42,188 nucleotides of DNA from a bacterium (GTDB lineage: Bacteria; Planctomycetota; Planctomycetia; Pirellulales; UBA1268): positions 1 to 42,188 of the forward strand of contig JAPOJV010000013.1 in the NCBI GenBank assembly GCA_029978085.1. Reading direction: 5' to 3'. Below, in pieces: positions 1-8,616 of the stretch; positions within the stretch are counted from its first letter, which is position 1, and each line of letters begins with the position of its first letter. Position numbers and translations under genes: made by a program. The notes under the pieces were generated by a model. That model was not told the DNA's origin and ran no database searches. It saw only the letters and a list, made by a program, of their open reading frames with translations.

Positions 1-1220
1 AGGGCGATGCCCTTGGGCCAGTGGACGATCCAGGGCGTGGCGATGCCCCCCTCGTGCACCCAGGTCTTGTGGCGACGAAACGGCGTGTTGGCGCAGCTCG
101 ACCAGCCCGGGCCGAGGCAGGGAAACGTGCCCGCCGAGCCCAACGCGACCGCCGCATCATGCCCTTTCCCCCGAATCAAGATCTCGGCCGACGCACCGTT
201 GTCGCTGAGAAACAGGATCAGCGTGTCGTCGAGCGCGTCCATCGCCTCGAGCTGCTCGACGATCCGGCCCACGGCCCGATCCATCAGCTCGACCATCGCG
301 GCATGAATCGCCATCTTCGTGGCCTGAAACTCCCGCTGCTCCGCCGTGAGATCGGCCCAGGGCACCGGCCGGTCGATCTCACCGGGTCCGAAGCGGGCAA
401 GGACGTCGGGCTTCGGCTGATAGGGCGGCCCGACCTGTGGCTCGAGCGGCGCACGCGCCGTGGTGACGATGCCCGCGGCGTTGAGCCGCTCGGCACGGGC
501 GGTGCGGACGGCATCCCAACCGGCTCGATAGCGATCCTTGTACTTCTCCACCACGTCCTGGGGGGCATGGAGCGGGAAGTGGGGTGACGTGAAGGCGACG
601 TAGCTGAAGAAGGGCACACCGGCGTGCGCGGCCGCATGGTGCCGGAGGCACTCGGCGGCGTGTGCGCCGATCGCCGTCGTCACGTAGTAGTCCGCGCCGG
701 CCTCGATCGGCGTGCCGTCGACGGTGACGCCGTCCGGATCGAAATAGTCGTTTTGCCCCCCTTCGACCTGCAGCGAGCGGACGAACCCCTGCCGCCGCGG
801 GTCGCCGTCGATGTGCCACTTGCCCGAGTGGTAGGAGCGATATCCCCCCGGGGCGAGAAGCTCTGGCAAGAGTCGGGCCCACGCGGGTCGCCGGCCACCG
901 GTTCCCCCCTTCCCGCCCGGCAGGGCATCGCGGTTGACAGCCTGGGCGTAATACCCGGTCAGGAGCGCGGCACGGGTCGGCCAGCAGCGGGCCGTGTTGG
1001 AGGCCTGTGTGAACCGGAGGCCGCCAGCCGCGAGCCCGTCGAGGTGTGGCGTGTCGATCTCGCCGCTGTAGCAGCCGAGATCGGAGAACCCGAGATCATC
1101 GGCGAGGATCACGACGATGTTCGGTGGCGCAGCAGTCGCGCGTCCGCAGCAGGCGATGCCGCCCCACGCCGCCATCACGGCCAGGGAGAACGCCACCCCC
1201 GGCGAATGCCTTTCGCGCAT
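1..1220 (-). CDS. Sulfatase (formylglycine type), 3' end cut by window edge
   Basis: A secreted sulfatase that would hydrolyse sulfate esters, probably on sulfated polysaccharides. About 406 residues are visible; the C-terminus lies outside the window. The N-terminus is a signal peptide (basic start, then a hydrophobic run to about residue 30). It is followed by NIVVILADDLG, whose two Asp bind the metal (41-42), and by the sulfatase signature CWPTR at 79-83, where Cys79 is the residue converted to formylglycine. Further on are KWH, LFLSDNGA (metal ligands) and a Lys-rich RRHKTWVHEGG segment, all in family order. The start at 1220 follows a good AGGAGG ribosome site. A 36-residue open frame with a signal-like sequence ends just upstream. 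The family is certain; the substrate cannot be read from the sequence. Confidence 0.93.
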   Translation of the reverse strand, partial: MRERHSPGVAFSLAVMAAWGGIACCGRATAAPPNIVVILADDLGFSDLGCYSGEIDTPHLDGLAAGGLRFTQASNTARCWPTRAALLTGYYAQAVNRDALPGGKGGTGGRRPAWARLLPELLAPGGYRSYHSGKWHIDGDPRRQGFVRSLQVEGGQNDYFDPDGVTVDGTPIEAGADYYVTTAIGAHAAECLRHHAAAHAGVPFFSYVAFTSPHFPLHAPQDVVEKYKDRYRAGWDAVRTARAERLNAAGIVTTARAPLEPQVGPPYQPKPDVLARFGPGEIDRPVPWADLTAEQREFQATKMAIHAAMVELMDRAVGRIVEQLEAMDALDDTLILFLSDNGASAEILIRGKGHDAAVALGSAGTFPCLGPGWSSCANTPFRRHKTWVHEGGIATPWIVHWPKGIA

Positions 1221-1237
1221 ACCCGTTCCTCCTGCCT

Positions 1238-1348
1238 TCAGGTCAATGGTCGGTCTCGCTTCGCCGGCTCGGCGGCCCGGGCGGCCTCACGGCCGTGCCC
1301 AGCCACGACGACGAGTGCGAGACACAAGCACGCGCGGAACGGTCGCAT
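1238..1348 (-). CDS. 36-residue signal-peptide-like ORF upstream of sulfatase
   Basis: The frame encodes a short peptide beginning MRPFRACLCLALVVVAG, which looks like a bacterial signal sequence, followed by about 18 charged residues and a stop 17 bases before the sulfatase start. It is not in the sulfatase frame and the sulfatase has its own signal peptide. No strong ribosome site precedes it. It could be a leader peptide translated ahead of the sulfatase, a remnant of a lost secreted protein, or chance. I do not recognise a family. Confidence 0.3.
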   Translation of the reverse strand: MRPFRACLCLALVVVAGHGREAARAAEPAKRDRPLT

Positions 1349-1535
1349 GGGAAAGCCGCTGCAGCGAGGGTGGGGCGCCGGCCGACACCGGACCCGCGGG
1401 CAGGGCGAGTCTACCCCACGCGGCAGACCGCTGCCCTTCGTTCCGCTGAGACCTGATTACAATGCCGCTGCATCCGCCTGACCGTTTTTTATTGACTCAC
1501 CAGTTCTCACCGAACCATCAGGAGCGCCCGCCGCC

Positions 1536-2741
1536 ATGGCCAAGAAGTCCGTCGCCGACATCGATCCCCGGGGCAAGACCGTTCTCATCCGCGTCGATTT
1601 CAACGTGCCGCAGGATGAGTCCGGGGCGATCACCGACGATCGGCGGATCCGGATGGCGCTTCCCACGATCCGGTCGATCCTCGACCGTGGCGGCAAGGCG
1701 GTGCTGATGTCCCACCTCGGACGGCCCGCCGGCAAGGGGCACGAGCCCGCCTTCTCGCTGGCTCCCGTGGCCAAGCGGCTCGGAGAGCTTCTGGCCGCCC
1801 CCGTCGCACTGGCGGCCGACACCGGTGGCCCCGACTCGCAGGCGAAGGCCGCCGCGCTCCCGGCCGGTGGCGTGCTCGTGCTGGAGAACGTGCGGTTCAA
1901 CAAGGGGGAGAAGAAAGGGGATGACGCGGCCTACGTCGCCGGCCTGGCCGCCCTCGCCGACGCCTACGTCAACGACGCCTTCGGCACCTGCCACCGCACC
2001 GAGGCGAGCATGCACGCCGTGCCCGTGGCCCTGAAGGCCGCCGGCAAGCCGGCCGTCTCCGGCTTCCTCGTCGAAAAGGAGATCCAGTACCTGTCCGACG
2101 CGATCGCGAAGCCCAAGCGGCCGTTCGTGGCGATCCTCGGCGGCAAGAAGGTGTCGGACAAGATCGCCGTGATCACGAACCTGCTCTCGATCTGCGATCA
2201 CGTGCTCATCGGCGGCGCGATGGCCTACACCTTCTCGCTGGCCCAAGGAGGCAAGACGGGCAAGTCGCTCGTCGAGCCCGACAAGGTGGATCTCGCCCGT
2301 GAACTCCTGGCGAAGGGGGGACCGAAGCTCGTGCTTCCCGTCGATACGCATTGCGCCGACGACTTTTCGGCCACGGCGAACAAGCAGGTGGTCAAGGCCG
2401 GCGAGATTCCTGACGGCTTCGAGGGGCTCGACATCGGCCCGGAAACGGCCCGCCGCTACGCCGACATCATCCGGGGCGCCGGCACCGTCGTCTGGAACGG
2501 ACCAATGGGCGTGTTCGAGCTGCCACCGTTCGACGCGGGCACGAAGGCCGTGGCCGATGCCGTCGCTGAGGCAACCGCCAAGGGTGCGATCACGATCATC
2601 GGCGGCGGTGACTCGGCGGCAGCCGTGGAGCAGCTTGGCTACTCCGACAAGGTGAGCCACGTCTCCACCGGCGGTGGCGCATCGCTCGAGATGCTCGAAG
2701 GCAAGGCCTTCGCGACCGTAGCCGTCCTCGACGACAAGTGA
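1536..2741 (+). CDS. pgk: Phosphoglycerate kinase
   Basis: Glycolytic kinase that transfers phosphate from 1,3-bisphosphoglycerate to ADP in the cytoplasm. The 401-residue length is normal for the family. Visible landmarks are [10 protein letters not shown] near residue 20, the substrate-binding SHLGRPAGK, the ENVRFNKGE segment, [11 protein letters not shown], the hinge region around [10 protein letters not shown], and the nucleotide-binding GGGDSAAAV near the end. The start ATG has AGGAG about 12 bases upstream. The gene stands alone on this strand and converges with the SHD1-domain gene, leaving three bases between the two stops, so no private terminator fits between them. Confidence 0.98.
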   Translation: MAKKSVADIDPRGKTVLIRVDFNVPQDESGAITDDRRIRMALPTIRSILDRGGKAVLMSHLGRPAGKGHEPAFSLAPVAKRLGELLAAPVALAADTGGPDSQAKAAALPAGGVLVLENVRFNKGEKKGDDAAYVAGLAALADAYVNDAFGTCHRTEASMHAVPVALKAAGKPAVSGFLVEKEIQYLSDAIAKPKRPFVAILGGKKVSDKIAVITNLLSICDHVLIGGAMAYTFSLAQGGKTGKSLVEPDKVDLARELLAKGGPKLVLPVDTHCADDFSATANKQVVKAGEIPDGFEGLDIGPETARRYADIIRGAGTVVWNGPMGVFELPPFDAGTKAVADAVAEATAKGAITIIGGGDSAAAVEQLGYSDKVSHVSTGGGASLEMLEGKAFATVAVLDDK

Positions 2742-2744
2742 TCG

Positions 2745-3917
2745 CTACAGCCCGGCCGTGTCGCGGGTCGGCGGCGTCCGCTCCGCGGCCAGCCGCGACT
2801 CGGCGGCCGCGGCGTAGCCGCGGTCGTGCTCACTCAGCCGATCGAGCGGCACGATCACCGTCCGGCCATTGGCCTTACGGATCTCGACTCCGTCAGCCCG
2901 CACGTCCACGAGCGTGCCCACGGTCGCATAGCTGCCCGTGTCGTCCACCCAGCGCCGCAGCGGCTCGCGGCGGGCGTCGCTGAACGGATCCGTCTCGCCG
3001 GAGGCTGGCTCGCTGGCCGGCTCTTCCGCCGCCGGAGCGGGAGCGTCGTCAGCAGCCGGGTCGGCGACCGGCTCGGCAGCGGGCTCCGCGAACAAACTAT
3101 CTGCACTCGGCGCGGCTGCGGACTCGCTCGGGGCGACGGCCGCCTCAGGAGCCAGCCCAGCAGCCGGCTCGGTGGCCGCTGGATCGAGGATTGCGGCATC
3201 GGCAGCCGCTTCGACCTCTTCAAAGATGTTTGGCTCGCGCTGAGGAGCCGGCGGCTCGACCGCCGTCACCGCGGGTGCCGGCTCGGGCGTGGGCTCAACA
3301 GCCGGCTCAACCGGAGTTGCCTCGACCGCCTCAGGTTCGATGGCCGGAACTTCCGGGGCTGTCGCGGGCTCGGCTGCGGGCTCCGACGGCTTCGCCTCCG
3401 CAATCGATTCGGCGGGTGCGGGCTCGAGCGCGGCCACCGTCTCCACCGCCGGCTCGGCATCGGCCGCGGGCTTCAGCTCCGGCACGGCCGGCGCTACCGC
3501 GGCGACACCATCCTGCGGAGCCAGCGCGGGCTCAGCACTCGATTCCGCCGCTGCTGGCGTGGGCTCGCGTGTGGCGGTCGGCTCGCTCGGGGTCACCACC
3601 GATTCGGCCACCGTGACCGGCTCGGCCGCGCTCGCGACCAGCTCACCGACCACGACGTGCGACGCATCCCCACAGCAGACGTCATCCCGCCAGCCATCGA
3701 CGATCACAACCGAGCCACAGGCCGCTCCACCGCAGCAGGCCGAATCGCCAATCACCACCTCGTGACACGCCGGCCACACCGGCACCGGTGGGCATGCCGG
3801 CTGACGGTAGCCGCACGGTCCGTGGCCGTGGCGGAGATACCAGCAGGCCTTCGCCGTATCGACCGACAGCGAGCAGGTGAGCACACCGATCAGCAGGCAG
3901 TGAAACCAGCGACGCAC
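2745..3917 (-). CDS. Secreted SHD1-domain protein with Ala/Glu/Pro-rich linker
   Basis: A 390-residue exported protein of unknown role. It has a signal peptide (MRRWFHCLLIGVLTCSLSV), then a short Cys-rich segment to about residue 85 with several CC and CG pairs that could form disulfides. A roughly 230-residue low-complexity linker of Ala, Glu, Pro and Val follows. The C-terminal 70 residues are a recognisable SHD1 (SLA1 homology 1) domain: RRWVDDTGSYATVGTLVDV, then VEIRKANGRTVIVPLDRLSEHDRGY. In eukaryotes this fold binds short peptide signals; in planctomycetes it is common in secreted proteins, with unknown partners. The gene ends three bases from the pgk stop. The linker looks like a spacer that carries the SHD1 head away from an anchor, which is inference. 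Confidence 0.8.
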   Translation of the reverse strand: MRRWFHCLLIGVLTCSLSVDTAKACWYLRHGHGPCGYRQPACPPVPVWPACHEVVIGDSACCGGAACGSVVIVDGWRDDVCCGDASHVVVGELVASAAEPVTVAESVVTPSEPTATREPTPAAAESSAEPALAPQDGVAAVAPAVPELKPAADAEPAVETVAALEPAPAESIAEAKPSEPAAEPATAPEVPAIEPEAVEATPVEPAVEPTPEPAPAVTAVEPPAPQREPNIFEEVEAAADAAILDPAATEPAAGLAPEAAVAPSESAAAPSADSLFAEPAAEPVADPAADDAPAPAAEEPASEPASGETDPFSDARREPLRRWVDDTGSYATVGTLVDVRADGVEIRKANGRTVIVPLDRLSEHDRGYAAAAESRLAAERTPPTRDTAGL

Positions 3918-4040
3918 AAAGCACCTCGGGAGACGGGATCGAGCAACTCTGCCACGAAAAACCAGCGCAGGTGACCGTTCACGCTCTCAGATGCTACTTG
4001 CCGCAAAATGCCGCCGCAAACGCCGGTAGCCATGAAAAGA

Positions 4041-4075
4041 GCAGGGCCGCGGAAGCGTTGCTTCCGCGGCCCTGC
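4041..4075 (-). terminator. Perfect 16-bp hairpin, likely terminator of nrdJ transcript
   Basis: The arms GCAGGGCCGCGGAAGC and GCTTCCGCGGCCCTGC are perfect complements around a GTT loop. On the minus strand the stem is followed by TCTTTTC, a short pyrimidine tract. No gene end lies close on the plus strand, so the likely use is to end leftward transcription from nrdJ, whose stop is 385 bases upstream. The U-tract is weak, so a pause or processing role is possible. Confidence 0.5.
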
Positions 4076-4164
4076 CATGAATCGAACCTGTCAACCGCCT
4101 GCGAACGGGGTAGATCAAAGCGAGAATGATGCGGATCGGGCCGGAGACACGGGGTCTCGGGCTT

Positions 4165-4275
4165 TCAGGGGATCCGGATCAACGCAAAGGGGTTGGCACC
4201 TCCGACGGAACGCGGCGACAGGTCGAATGTGATGCCAGTAGCTTCGGCCACCACCCGGCACCGCCTCCATCCCAT
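4165..4275 (-). CDS. Possible 36-residue small protein downstream of nrdJ
   Basis: An open frame starting ATG with AGGAGG eleven bases upstream, closed by an in-frame TAA before the start. The product begins MGWRRCRVVAEATG and ends PFALIRIP. It reads like the tail of a globular domain rather than random GC-rich translation, but I recognise no family. It lies between a repeat element and a strong hairpin, in the same direction as nrdJ. It could be a real small protein, or a relic of a longer gene. Confidence 0.3.
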   Translation of the reverse strand: MGWRRCRVVAEATGITFDLSPRSVGGANPFALIRIP

Positions 4276-4349
4276 TCGCCGCGCCCTCCTACAACCGTCA
4301 CCTTCTCTTTATTCGTTCAGCAGGACGGCGTTGCCCACTTCCCTGCGAA

Positions 4350-4422
4350 GCCGGGATCAGCGGAAGCTCGAGGAGCCTTGGGCCGCCGCAGCCCACAGCG
4401 ACGAGACTTCTGCCGGCCCGGC
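4350..4422 (+). repeat. Structured repeat family R1, divergent copy D
   Basis: This stretch shares GCTCGAGGAGC, TTGG and GCGACGAGACTT with the three closer copies at 21302, 22419 and 26206, in the same order. The intervening hairpin is different in sequence (GGGC/GCCC instead of GGACC/GGTCC) but still pairs. The outer arms (GCCGGG, CGGAAG, CTCG) pair with CGAG, CTTC, CCG and CCCGGC. It sits 39 bases past the nrdJ stop. Confidence 0.5.
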
Positions 4423-4460
4423 GGCCCGGCCTCATTCGGCCAGCGCCGCTCCGCATGCGC

Positions 4461-7400
4461 TCACGAACACCCCATGCTGTTGCCACAGTTGTGGCAAAGG
4501 TAACAGTTGCCGTTGCGGACCGTGATCGACCCGCAGTTGTCGCAGGCCGGGGCGTCGATCTGGAACTTGGCGAACTGGGTCTGCCGATCGGCCACGCTTG
4601 CCGTGGGGTCGACCGCCATCTTGAGCCCGGCCCGCTCCAGGAGCGTCGCTGTCGCAGCCTTCGCCGCCACGCCCTTCGTCGCGGCGGCCGCAGCCTGGCC
4701 GTTCCCACCAGCCGGATGCCTGCCGCGGCTGCCCGTCACTTCGCCGTTCGCCTTGGCCTTTCCTTGGCCATCGGCCAGCCCGCTCGCCGTCGTGGCGGCG
4801 GGCTTGCGCTCTGTTTCCGTGTCGCCCCCGGCAGCGGCCTCCCCGCCGCTGCTCTCACCACCGTAGCCGCCGGGCCGGTTGGCCTCGCGGTAGCCGGGAA
4901 TGAACTCGGTGCCCATCCACCGGAAGAGATAGTCCACAAGGCTCTTCGCGACCGGGATGTCCGGGTTCTTCGTGTAGCCCCAGGGCTCGAAGCGGGTATG
5001 CGAGAACTTCTTCACATACACCTCGAGCGGCACGCCGTACTGCAGGCTCATCGACACGGCCGTGCCGAAGGCGTCCATCAGGCCACCGATCGTGCTCCCT
5101 TCCTTCGCCATCGTGATGAAGAGCTCGCCCGGTCGGCCGTCGTCGTAGAGGCCCACGGTGATGTAACCCTCGTGGCCGCCCACGTTGAACTTGTGGGTCA
5201 CGCTGCGCCGGGTGTCGGGCAGCCGTTCCCGCCGCGGTGCCGCCGTCACCTTCGCGGCCGCCTTGTCGCTCTCCGTGCTCGTGTTGAGCGGCTGGCTTTC
5301 CTTCGAGCCGTCGCGATAGATGGCAAGGGCCTTGAGGCCCAGCCGCCAGCCCTCGCTGTAGGCGCCGGCGATATCCTCGGGCGTGGTCTCCCGCGGCATA
5401 TTCACGGTCTTGGAAATCGCACCGGAGATGAACGGCTGGGCCGCCGCCATCATCTTCACATGCGCCTCCCAGGCGATGCTCCGCTTGCCGAGCCGGGGCT
5501 TGAAGGCACAGTCGAAGACCGACAGGTGCTGATCTTTGAGTCCCGGCGCGCCTTCAACCGTGTCGTTCTTGTCGATGAAGGACAGGATGCCCTCCACCGT
5601 CGGCTCGTCATAGCCGAGCGTCCGCAGCGCGAGCGGCACCGTCTGGTTGACGATCTTGAGCATGCCGCCACCGGCGAGCTGCTTGTACTTCACGAGGGCG
5701 ATATCGGGCTCGATGCCGGTCGTGTCGCAGTCCATCAGGAAGCTGATCGTGCCGGTCGGGGCGAGCACCGTCGCCTGGGCGTTGCGATACCCGTGCCGCC
5801 GCCCGCCGGCGAGCACGTCGTCCCAAATCTTCCGCGCCGCATTGTGCAGATAGGCCGGGCACGAGGGATGGATCTTTTCCACCGCGTCGCGGTGCATCTG
5901 CATCACGTTGAGCATCGGCTCGCGATTGATGGCAAAGCCCTCGAAGGCCCCCACCGCCCCGGCCATCTCGGCGCTGGTGCGGTTGGCGGTGCCGTGGAGG
6001 ATCGCGGTGAGCGCCCCGCAGAGCCCGCGGCCCTCGTCGCTGTCGTAGGCGAGGCCGTCGGCCATCAGCAGGCTGCCGAGGTTCGAGTAGCCGAGGCCCA
6101 GCGGCCGGAACAGGTGGCTGTTGCGGGCGATCTTGGCCGTCGGATAGCTGGCATGGTCGACCAGAATCTCCTGGGCGATGAAGAAGATTCGGCAGGCTGC
6201 CGCGAACCGCTCGACGTCGAAGGCGCCGTCGGGCTTGCGGAACTTCATCAGGTTGATGCTGGCGAGGTTGCAGGCCGTGTCGTCGAGGAACATGTACTCG
6301 GAGCACGGATTCGACGCGTTGATCCGCCCGGAGTTGGGGCAGGTGTGCCAGCGGTTGATCGTCGTGTCGTATTGCACGCCCGGATCGCCACACTGCCAGG
6401 CGCACTCCGCCATGCGGTGCATCACCTCGCGGGCCTTGTAGCTCGGGCCAGCCTTCGTCGAGTCGGTCACCCACCGCGTGGTCCAGGTGTCGTCACGATC
6501 CACCGCCTCCATGAAGTCGTCGGTCAGGCGGACGGACAGGTTGGCATTCTGGAACAGGATCGAGCTATAGGCCTCGCCGTTGAAGTTGGAGTCGTAGCCC
6601 CCCTTCTCGATGAGGATCCGGGCCTTCTTCTCTTCCTTACTCTTGCACTCGATGAACTCCATGATGTCCGGGTGAAACACCTTGAGTGACTGCATCTTGG
6701 CGGCCCGCCGGGTCTTGCCGCCACTCTTCACCACGGCCGCCACCTGGTCATACACCCGCATGAAGGAGAGCGGGCCGGACGGCTTGCCGCCGCCGGCCAG
6801 CTTTTCCCGCTGGCTGCGGAGCGTGGACAGATCGGTGCCGGTGCCGGAGCCGAACTTGAAGAGCATGGCCTCGCTACGGGCGAGGTCCATGATGTCTTCC
6901 ATCGTGTCCTTCACGCTCTGGATGAAGCAGGCGCTGCCCTGCGGAAACTCGTAGGGGTTGTCGGGCATGACGACGTCACGCTTCGCCTCGTCCCAGCGCC
7001 AGTTGCACGGCGCGCCCTTCACCCCGTATTGGTTGTAGAGGCCCACGTTGAACCAGACCGGCGAATTGAAGGCGCCGTGCTGATGGACGCAGAGCCAGGC
7101 GAGGTCGCGGTAGAAGTTCTCGCCGTCCTGCTTCGACTTGAAGTAGCCGTCCTTGATGCCCCAGTCGGCGATCGTGCGGGCGACGCGGTGCACGAGCTGC
7201 TTCACCGAGTGCTCCCGCTCGGGCGTATGGATTTCGCCGTAGAAGTACTTGCTCACGACCACGTTGGTCGCCAGCTGGCTCCAGGCAGCGGGAATCTCAC
7301 AGGCCGGCTGCTCGAAGAGCACCTTGCCATCTTCCCCCTTGATAGCGGCGGTGCGCAGCTCCCATTCCGTGGTGTCGAACGGGCTGTCGACGTCGGTCGG

Positions 7401-7520
7401 ACAAAATGTCGGGTGAACTTCGAGGGCGTTCCGCGGGGCGGAGGGGGTCGCCGCCCGGGTGGATTCGGTCGCTGCGGCGGTCGTGCCGGCGAGCGTCGCG
7501 GACGTTTCGAAATTCGCCAT
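4461..7520 (-). CDS. nrdJ: Class II (adenosylcobalamin-dependent) ribonucleoside-diphosphate reductase
   Basis: Reduces ribonucleotides to deoxyribonucleotides with a cobalamin-generated thiyl radical, so works with or without oxygen. Product 1019 residues. The active-site set is complete: Cys198 (GSACFIQ) and Cys417 (DTACNLAS) are the redox pair, and NPCSEY carries Asn404, radical Cys406 and Glu408. LAPTGTISFLMDCDTTGIEP and the GLGYSNLGSLLM helix also fit NrdJ. After residue 850 comes a Gly/Ala/Lys linker, then a C-terminal zinc ribbon CDNCG...CYLCHNCG ending in GCS, which probably recycles the active-site disulfide. The start ATG of MANFETSA has AAGGAG nine bases upstream; an upstream in-frame ATG at 7586 lies inside the apparent promoter and is less likely. 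No cobalamin riboswitch was seen ahead of it. Confidence 0.96.
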   Translation of the reverse strand: MANFETSATLAGTTAAATESTRAATPSAPRNALEVHPTFCPTDVDSPFDTTEWELRTAAIKGEDGKVLFEQPACEIPAAWSQLATNVVVSKYFYGEIHTPEREHSVKQLVHRVARTIADWGIKDGYFKSKQDGENFYRDLAWLCVHQHGAFNSPVWFNVGLYNQYGVKGAPCNWRWDEAKRDVVMPDNPYEFPQGSACFIQSVKDTMEDIMDLARSEAMLFKFGSGTGTDLSTLRSQREKLAGGGKPSGPLSFMRVYDQVAAVVKSGGKTRRAAKMQSLKVFHPDIMEFIECKSKEEKKARILIEKGGYDSNFNGEAYSSILFQNANLSVRLTDDFMEAVDRDDTWTTRWVTDSTKAGPSYKAREVMHRMAECAWQCGDPGVQYDTTINRWHTCPNSGRINASNPCSEYMFLDDTACNLASINLMKFRKPDGAFDVERFAAACRIFFIAQEILVDHASYPTAKIARNSHLFRPLGLGYSNLGSLLMADGLAYDSDEGRGLCGALTAILHGTANRTSAEMAGAVGAFEGFAINREPMLNVMQMHRDAVEKIHPSCPAYLHNAARKIWDDVLAGGRRHGYRNAQATVLAPTGTISFLMDCDTTGIEPDIALVKYKQLAGGGMLKIVNQTVPLALRTLGYDEPTVEGILSFIDKNDTVEGAPGLKDQHLSVFDCAFKPRLGKRSIAWEAHVKMMAAAQPFISGAISKTVNMPRETTPEDIAGAYSEGWRLGLKALAIYRDGSKESQPLNTSTESDKAAAKVTAAPRRERLPDTRRSVTHKFNVGGHEGYITVGLYDDGRPGELFITMAKEGSTIGGLMDAFGTAVSMSLQYGVPLEVYVKKFSHTRFEPWGYTKNPDIPVAKSLVDYLFRWMGTEFIPGYREANRPGGYGGESSGGEAAAGGDTETERKPAATTASGLADGQGKAKANGEVTGSRGRHPAGGNGQAAAAATKGVAAKAATATLLERAGLKMAVDPTASVADRQTQFAKFQIDAPACDNCGSITVRNGNCYLCHNCGNSMGCS

Positions 7521-7586
7521 CTTTTTCTGCTCCTTGCTGGTGGGGCTTGTGTGAGCGGTCCCCGGGGGGCATGGGACGACCATCAA

Positions 7587-7614
7587 AGTATACTTGCGTA
7601 TAGCTCCGACTCAA
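7587..7614 (-). promoter_or_regulatory. Candidate sigma-70 promoter of nrdJ with overlapping palindrome
   Basis: On the minus strand TTGAGT (7614-7609) is separated by 16 bases from TATACT (7592-7587), near consensus for a housekeeping promoter. The -10 is overlapped by a perfect inverted repeat, TATAC-TTGC-GTATA at 7589-7602, placed where a repressor would block RNA polymerase. The leader to the chosen nrdJ start would be about 60 bases. Confidence 0.5.
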
Positions 7615-8032
7615 CTCTCATCGGGTCGGCGAGGGGCTGGCGATGAATCGTTCAGCCGACCGCGACCGGGAATCAAACGCGAAGTCGAGAAGCAGTTCCG
7701 TCTGCGAGCTATCGCAAGATATTGTGGCCGGCCGCTGCCGGACCCCTTCCTATGGGCCGGGGCGTGAATGTAGCTCGGCCGGATCGGGCGTCAAGGGTCG
7801 CCAGAACCGACGTCACAAACGGCCGAAGAAACGCTGGAGCGAGTGCCGGCGAGAGCGGGCGAGGCCGATGGCGACACCAGCCCCACCGGGGGGGGCCAGG
7901 CGGCCACTCGCCCGGCGGCCGACAGCCTGCGACAATGCGAGTGGTCATCCTGACCGCCTCGCGGCGGCCAGGTTCGGCAAAGCGGACGCCGGCTTTGGTT
8001 TCCCCCCTGCTCTTTTTGAGGAGATGCACGCC
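7615..8032. other. Non-coding divergent region between nrdJ and the PfpI gene
   Basis: About 420 bases between divergent genes. It holds the NrdR-like box at 7712-7727 and a run of eight G near 7898. I see no convincing rightward promoter for the PfpI gene and no RNA gene. Open frames that run through it have no ribosome site and look like GC-rich chance frames. Confidence 0.5.
7712..7727. promoter_or_regulatory. NrdR-box-like sequence upstream of nrdJ
   Basis: The minus strand reads CCACAATATCTTGCGA, which matches 12 of 16 positions of an NrdR-type box (ACACAATATATTGTGT as I recall it). NrdR is the usual repressor of ribonucleotide reductase genes. Boxes normally come as a pair a few helical turns apart; I see no convincing second box at that spacing. 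An overlapping weaker repeat, TGCGA-TAGC-TCGCA, lies beside it. Confidence 0.25.
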
Positions 8033-8587
8033 ATGCCCCCGTCCTTTCCCCCGCGGCCACTCGATGGCATCCGGATCCTCGCCCTCGTGGGCGACGACTA
8101 CGAGGATCTCGAGCTCTGGTATCCGAAACTCAGGCTCGAAGAGGCGGGCGGCCACGTCACCGTTGCCGGCTCGATGCAGGGCCGCACGTATTCGGGCAAG
8201 CACGGCTATCCCTGCACGAGCGACGCGGCGATCGCCGACATGGAAGTCGCCGACTTCCATGGCATCCTGCTGCCCGGCGGCTGGATGCCCGACAAGCTGC
8301 GCCGCGACGAGAAGGTGCTCGATCTCGTCCGGGAGTTCGCGGCCCATGGCAAGCTGGTCGCCGCGATCTGCCACGGCGGCTGGATCCCGATCTCGGCGGG
8401 CGTCTATCGGGGCGTGCGGGTCACGGGCAGCCCCGGCATCAAGGACGACCTCATGAATGCCGGCGCGATCTGGGAAGACACACAGGTCGTCGTGGACCGA
8501 CATTTCGTGTCGAGCCGCAAGCCGGCCGACCTGCCGGCGTTCATGGCGGCGATCGTGGAGCTCCTGGCGGCCGTGCCCGTGCCGTGA
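8033..8587 (+). CDS. DJ-1/PfpI family protein (class I glutamine amidotransferase-like)
   Basis: A 184-residue cytoplasmic protein of the DJ-1/PfpI superfamily, whose members act as deglycases, chaperones or proteases under stress. The nucleophile elbow AAICHGGW places the reactive Cys at residue 113 followed by His114. The acidic residue that tunes this Cys is in DDYEDLELWYP (Glu24 or Glu27), and LLPGGWMPD plus VTGSPGIKDDL are typical of the PfpI branch. The start chosen has TGAGGAG upstream at a normal distance; the ATG three codons earlier touches that site and is less likely. The following Fur-type gene starts within or just after the stop codon, so the two are probably co-transcribed, which suggests an oxidative or metal stress setting. 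Confidence 0.88.
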   Translation: MPPSFPPRPLDGIRILALVGDDYEDLELWYPKLRLEEAGGHVTVAGSMQGRTYSGKHGYPCTSDAAIADMEVADFHGILLPGGWMPDKLRRDEKVLDLVREFAAHGKLVAAICHGGWIPISAGVYRGVRVTGSPGIKDDLMNAGAIWEDTQVVVDRHFVSSRKPADLPAFMAAIVELLAAVPVP

Positions 8588-8616
8588 CCCCAGGACGCGG
8601 TGCTAGACTCAGGATC

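Noticed and set aside
4076-4110. Minus strand GGTTCGATTC, like the T-loop of a tRNA or tmRNA
   Set aside because: The flanking bases do not form a five-pair T-stem, and no acceptor, anticodon stem or CCA-type end fits the surrounding sequence.
4455-6689. Long open frame on the plus strand opposite nrdJ
   Set aside because: Mirror frame of a confirmed gene, no ribosome site and no recognisable domain.
7521-7800. Cobalamin riboswitch before the B12-dependent reductase gene
   Set aside because: No B12-box-like sequence or fitting hairpin set was found in the leader or further upstream.
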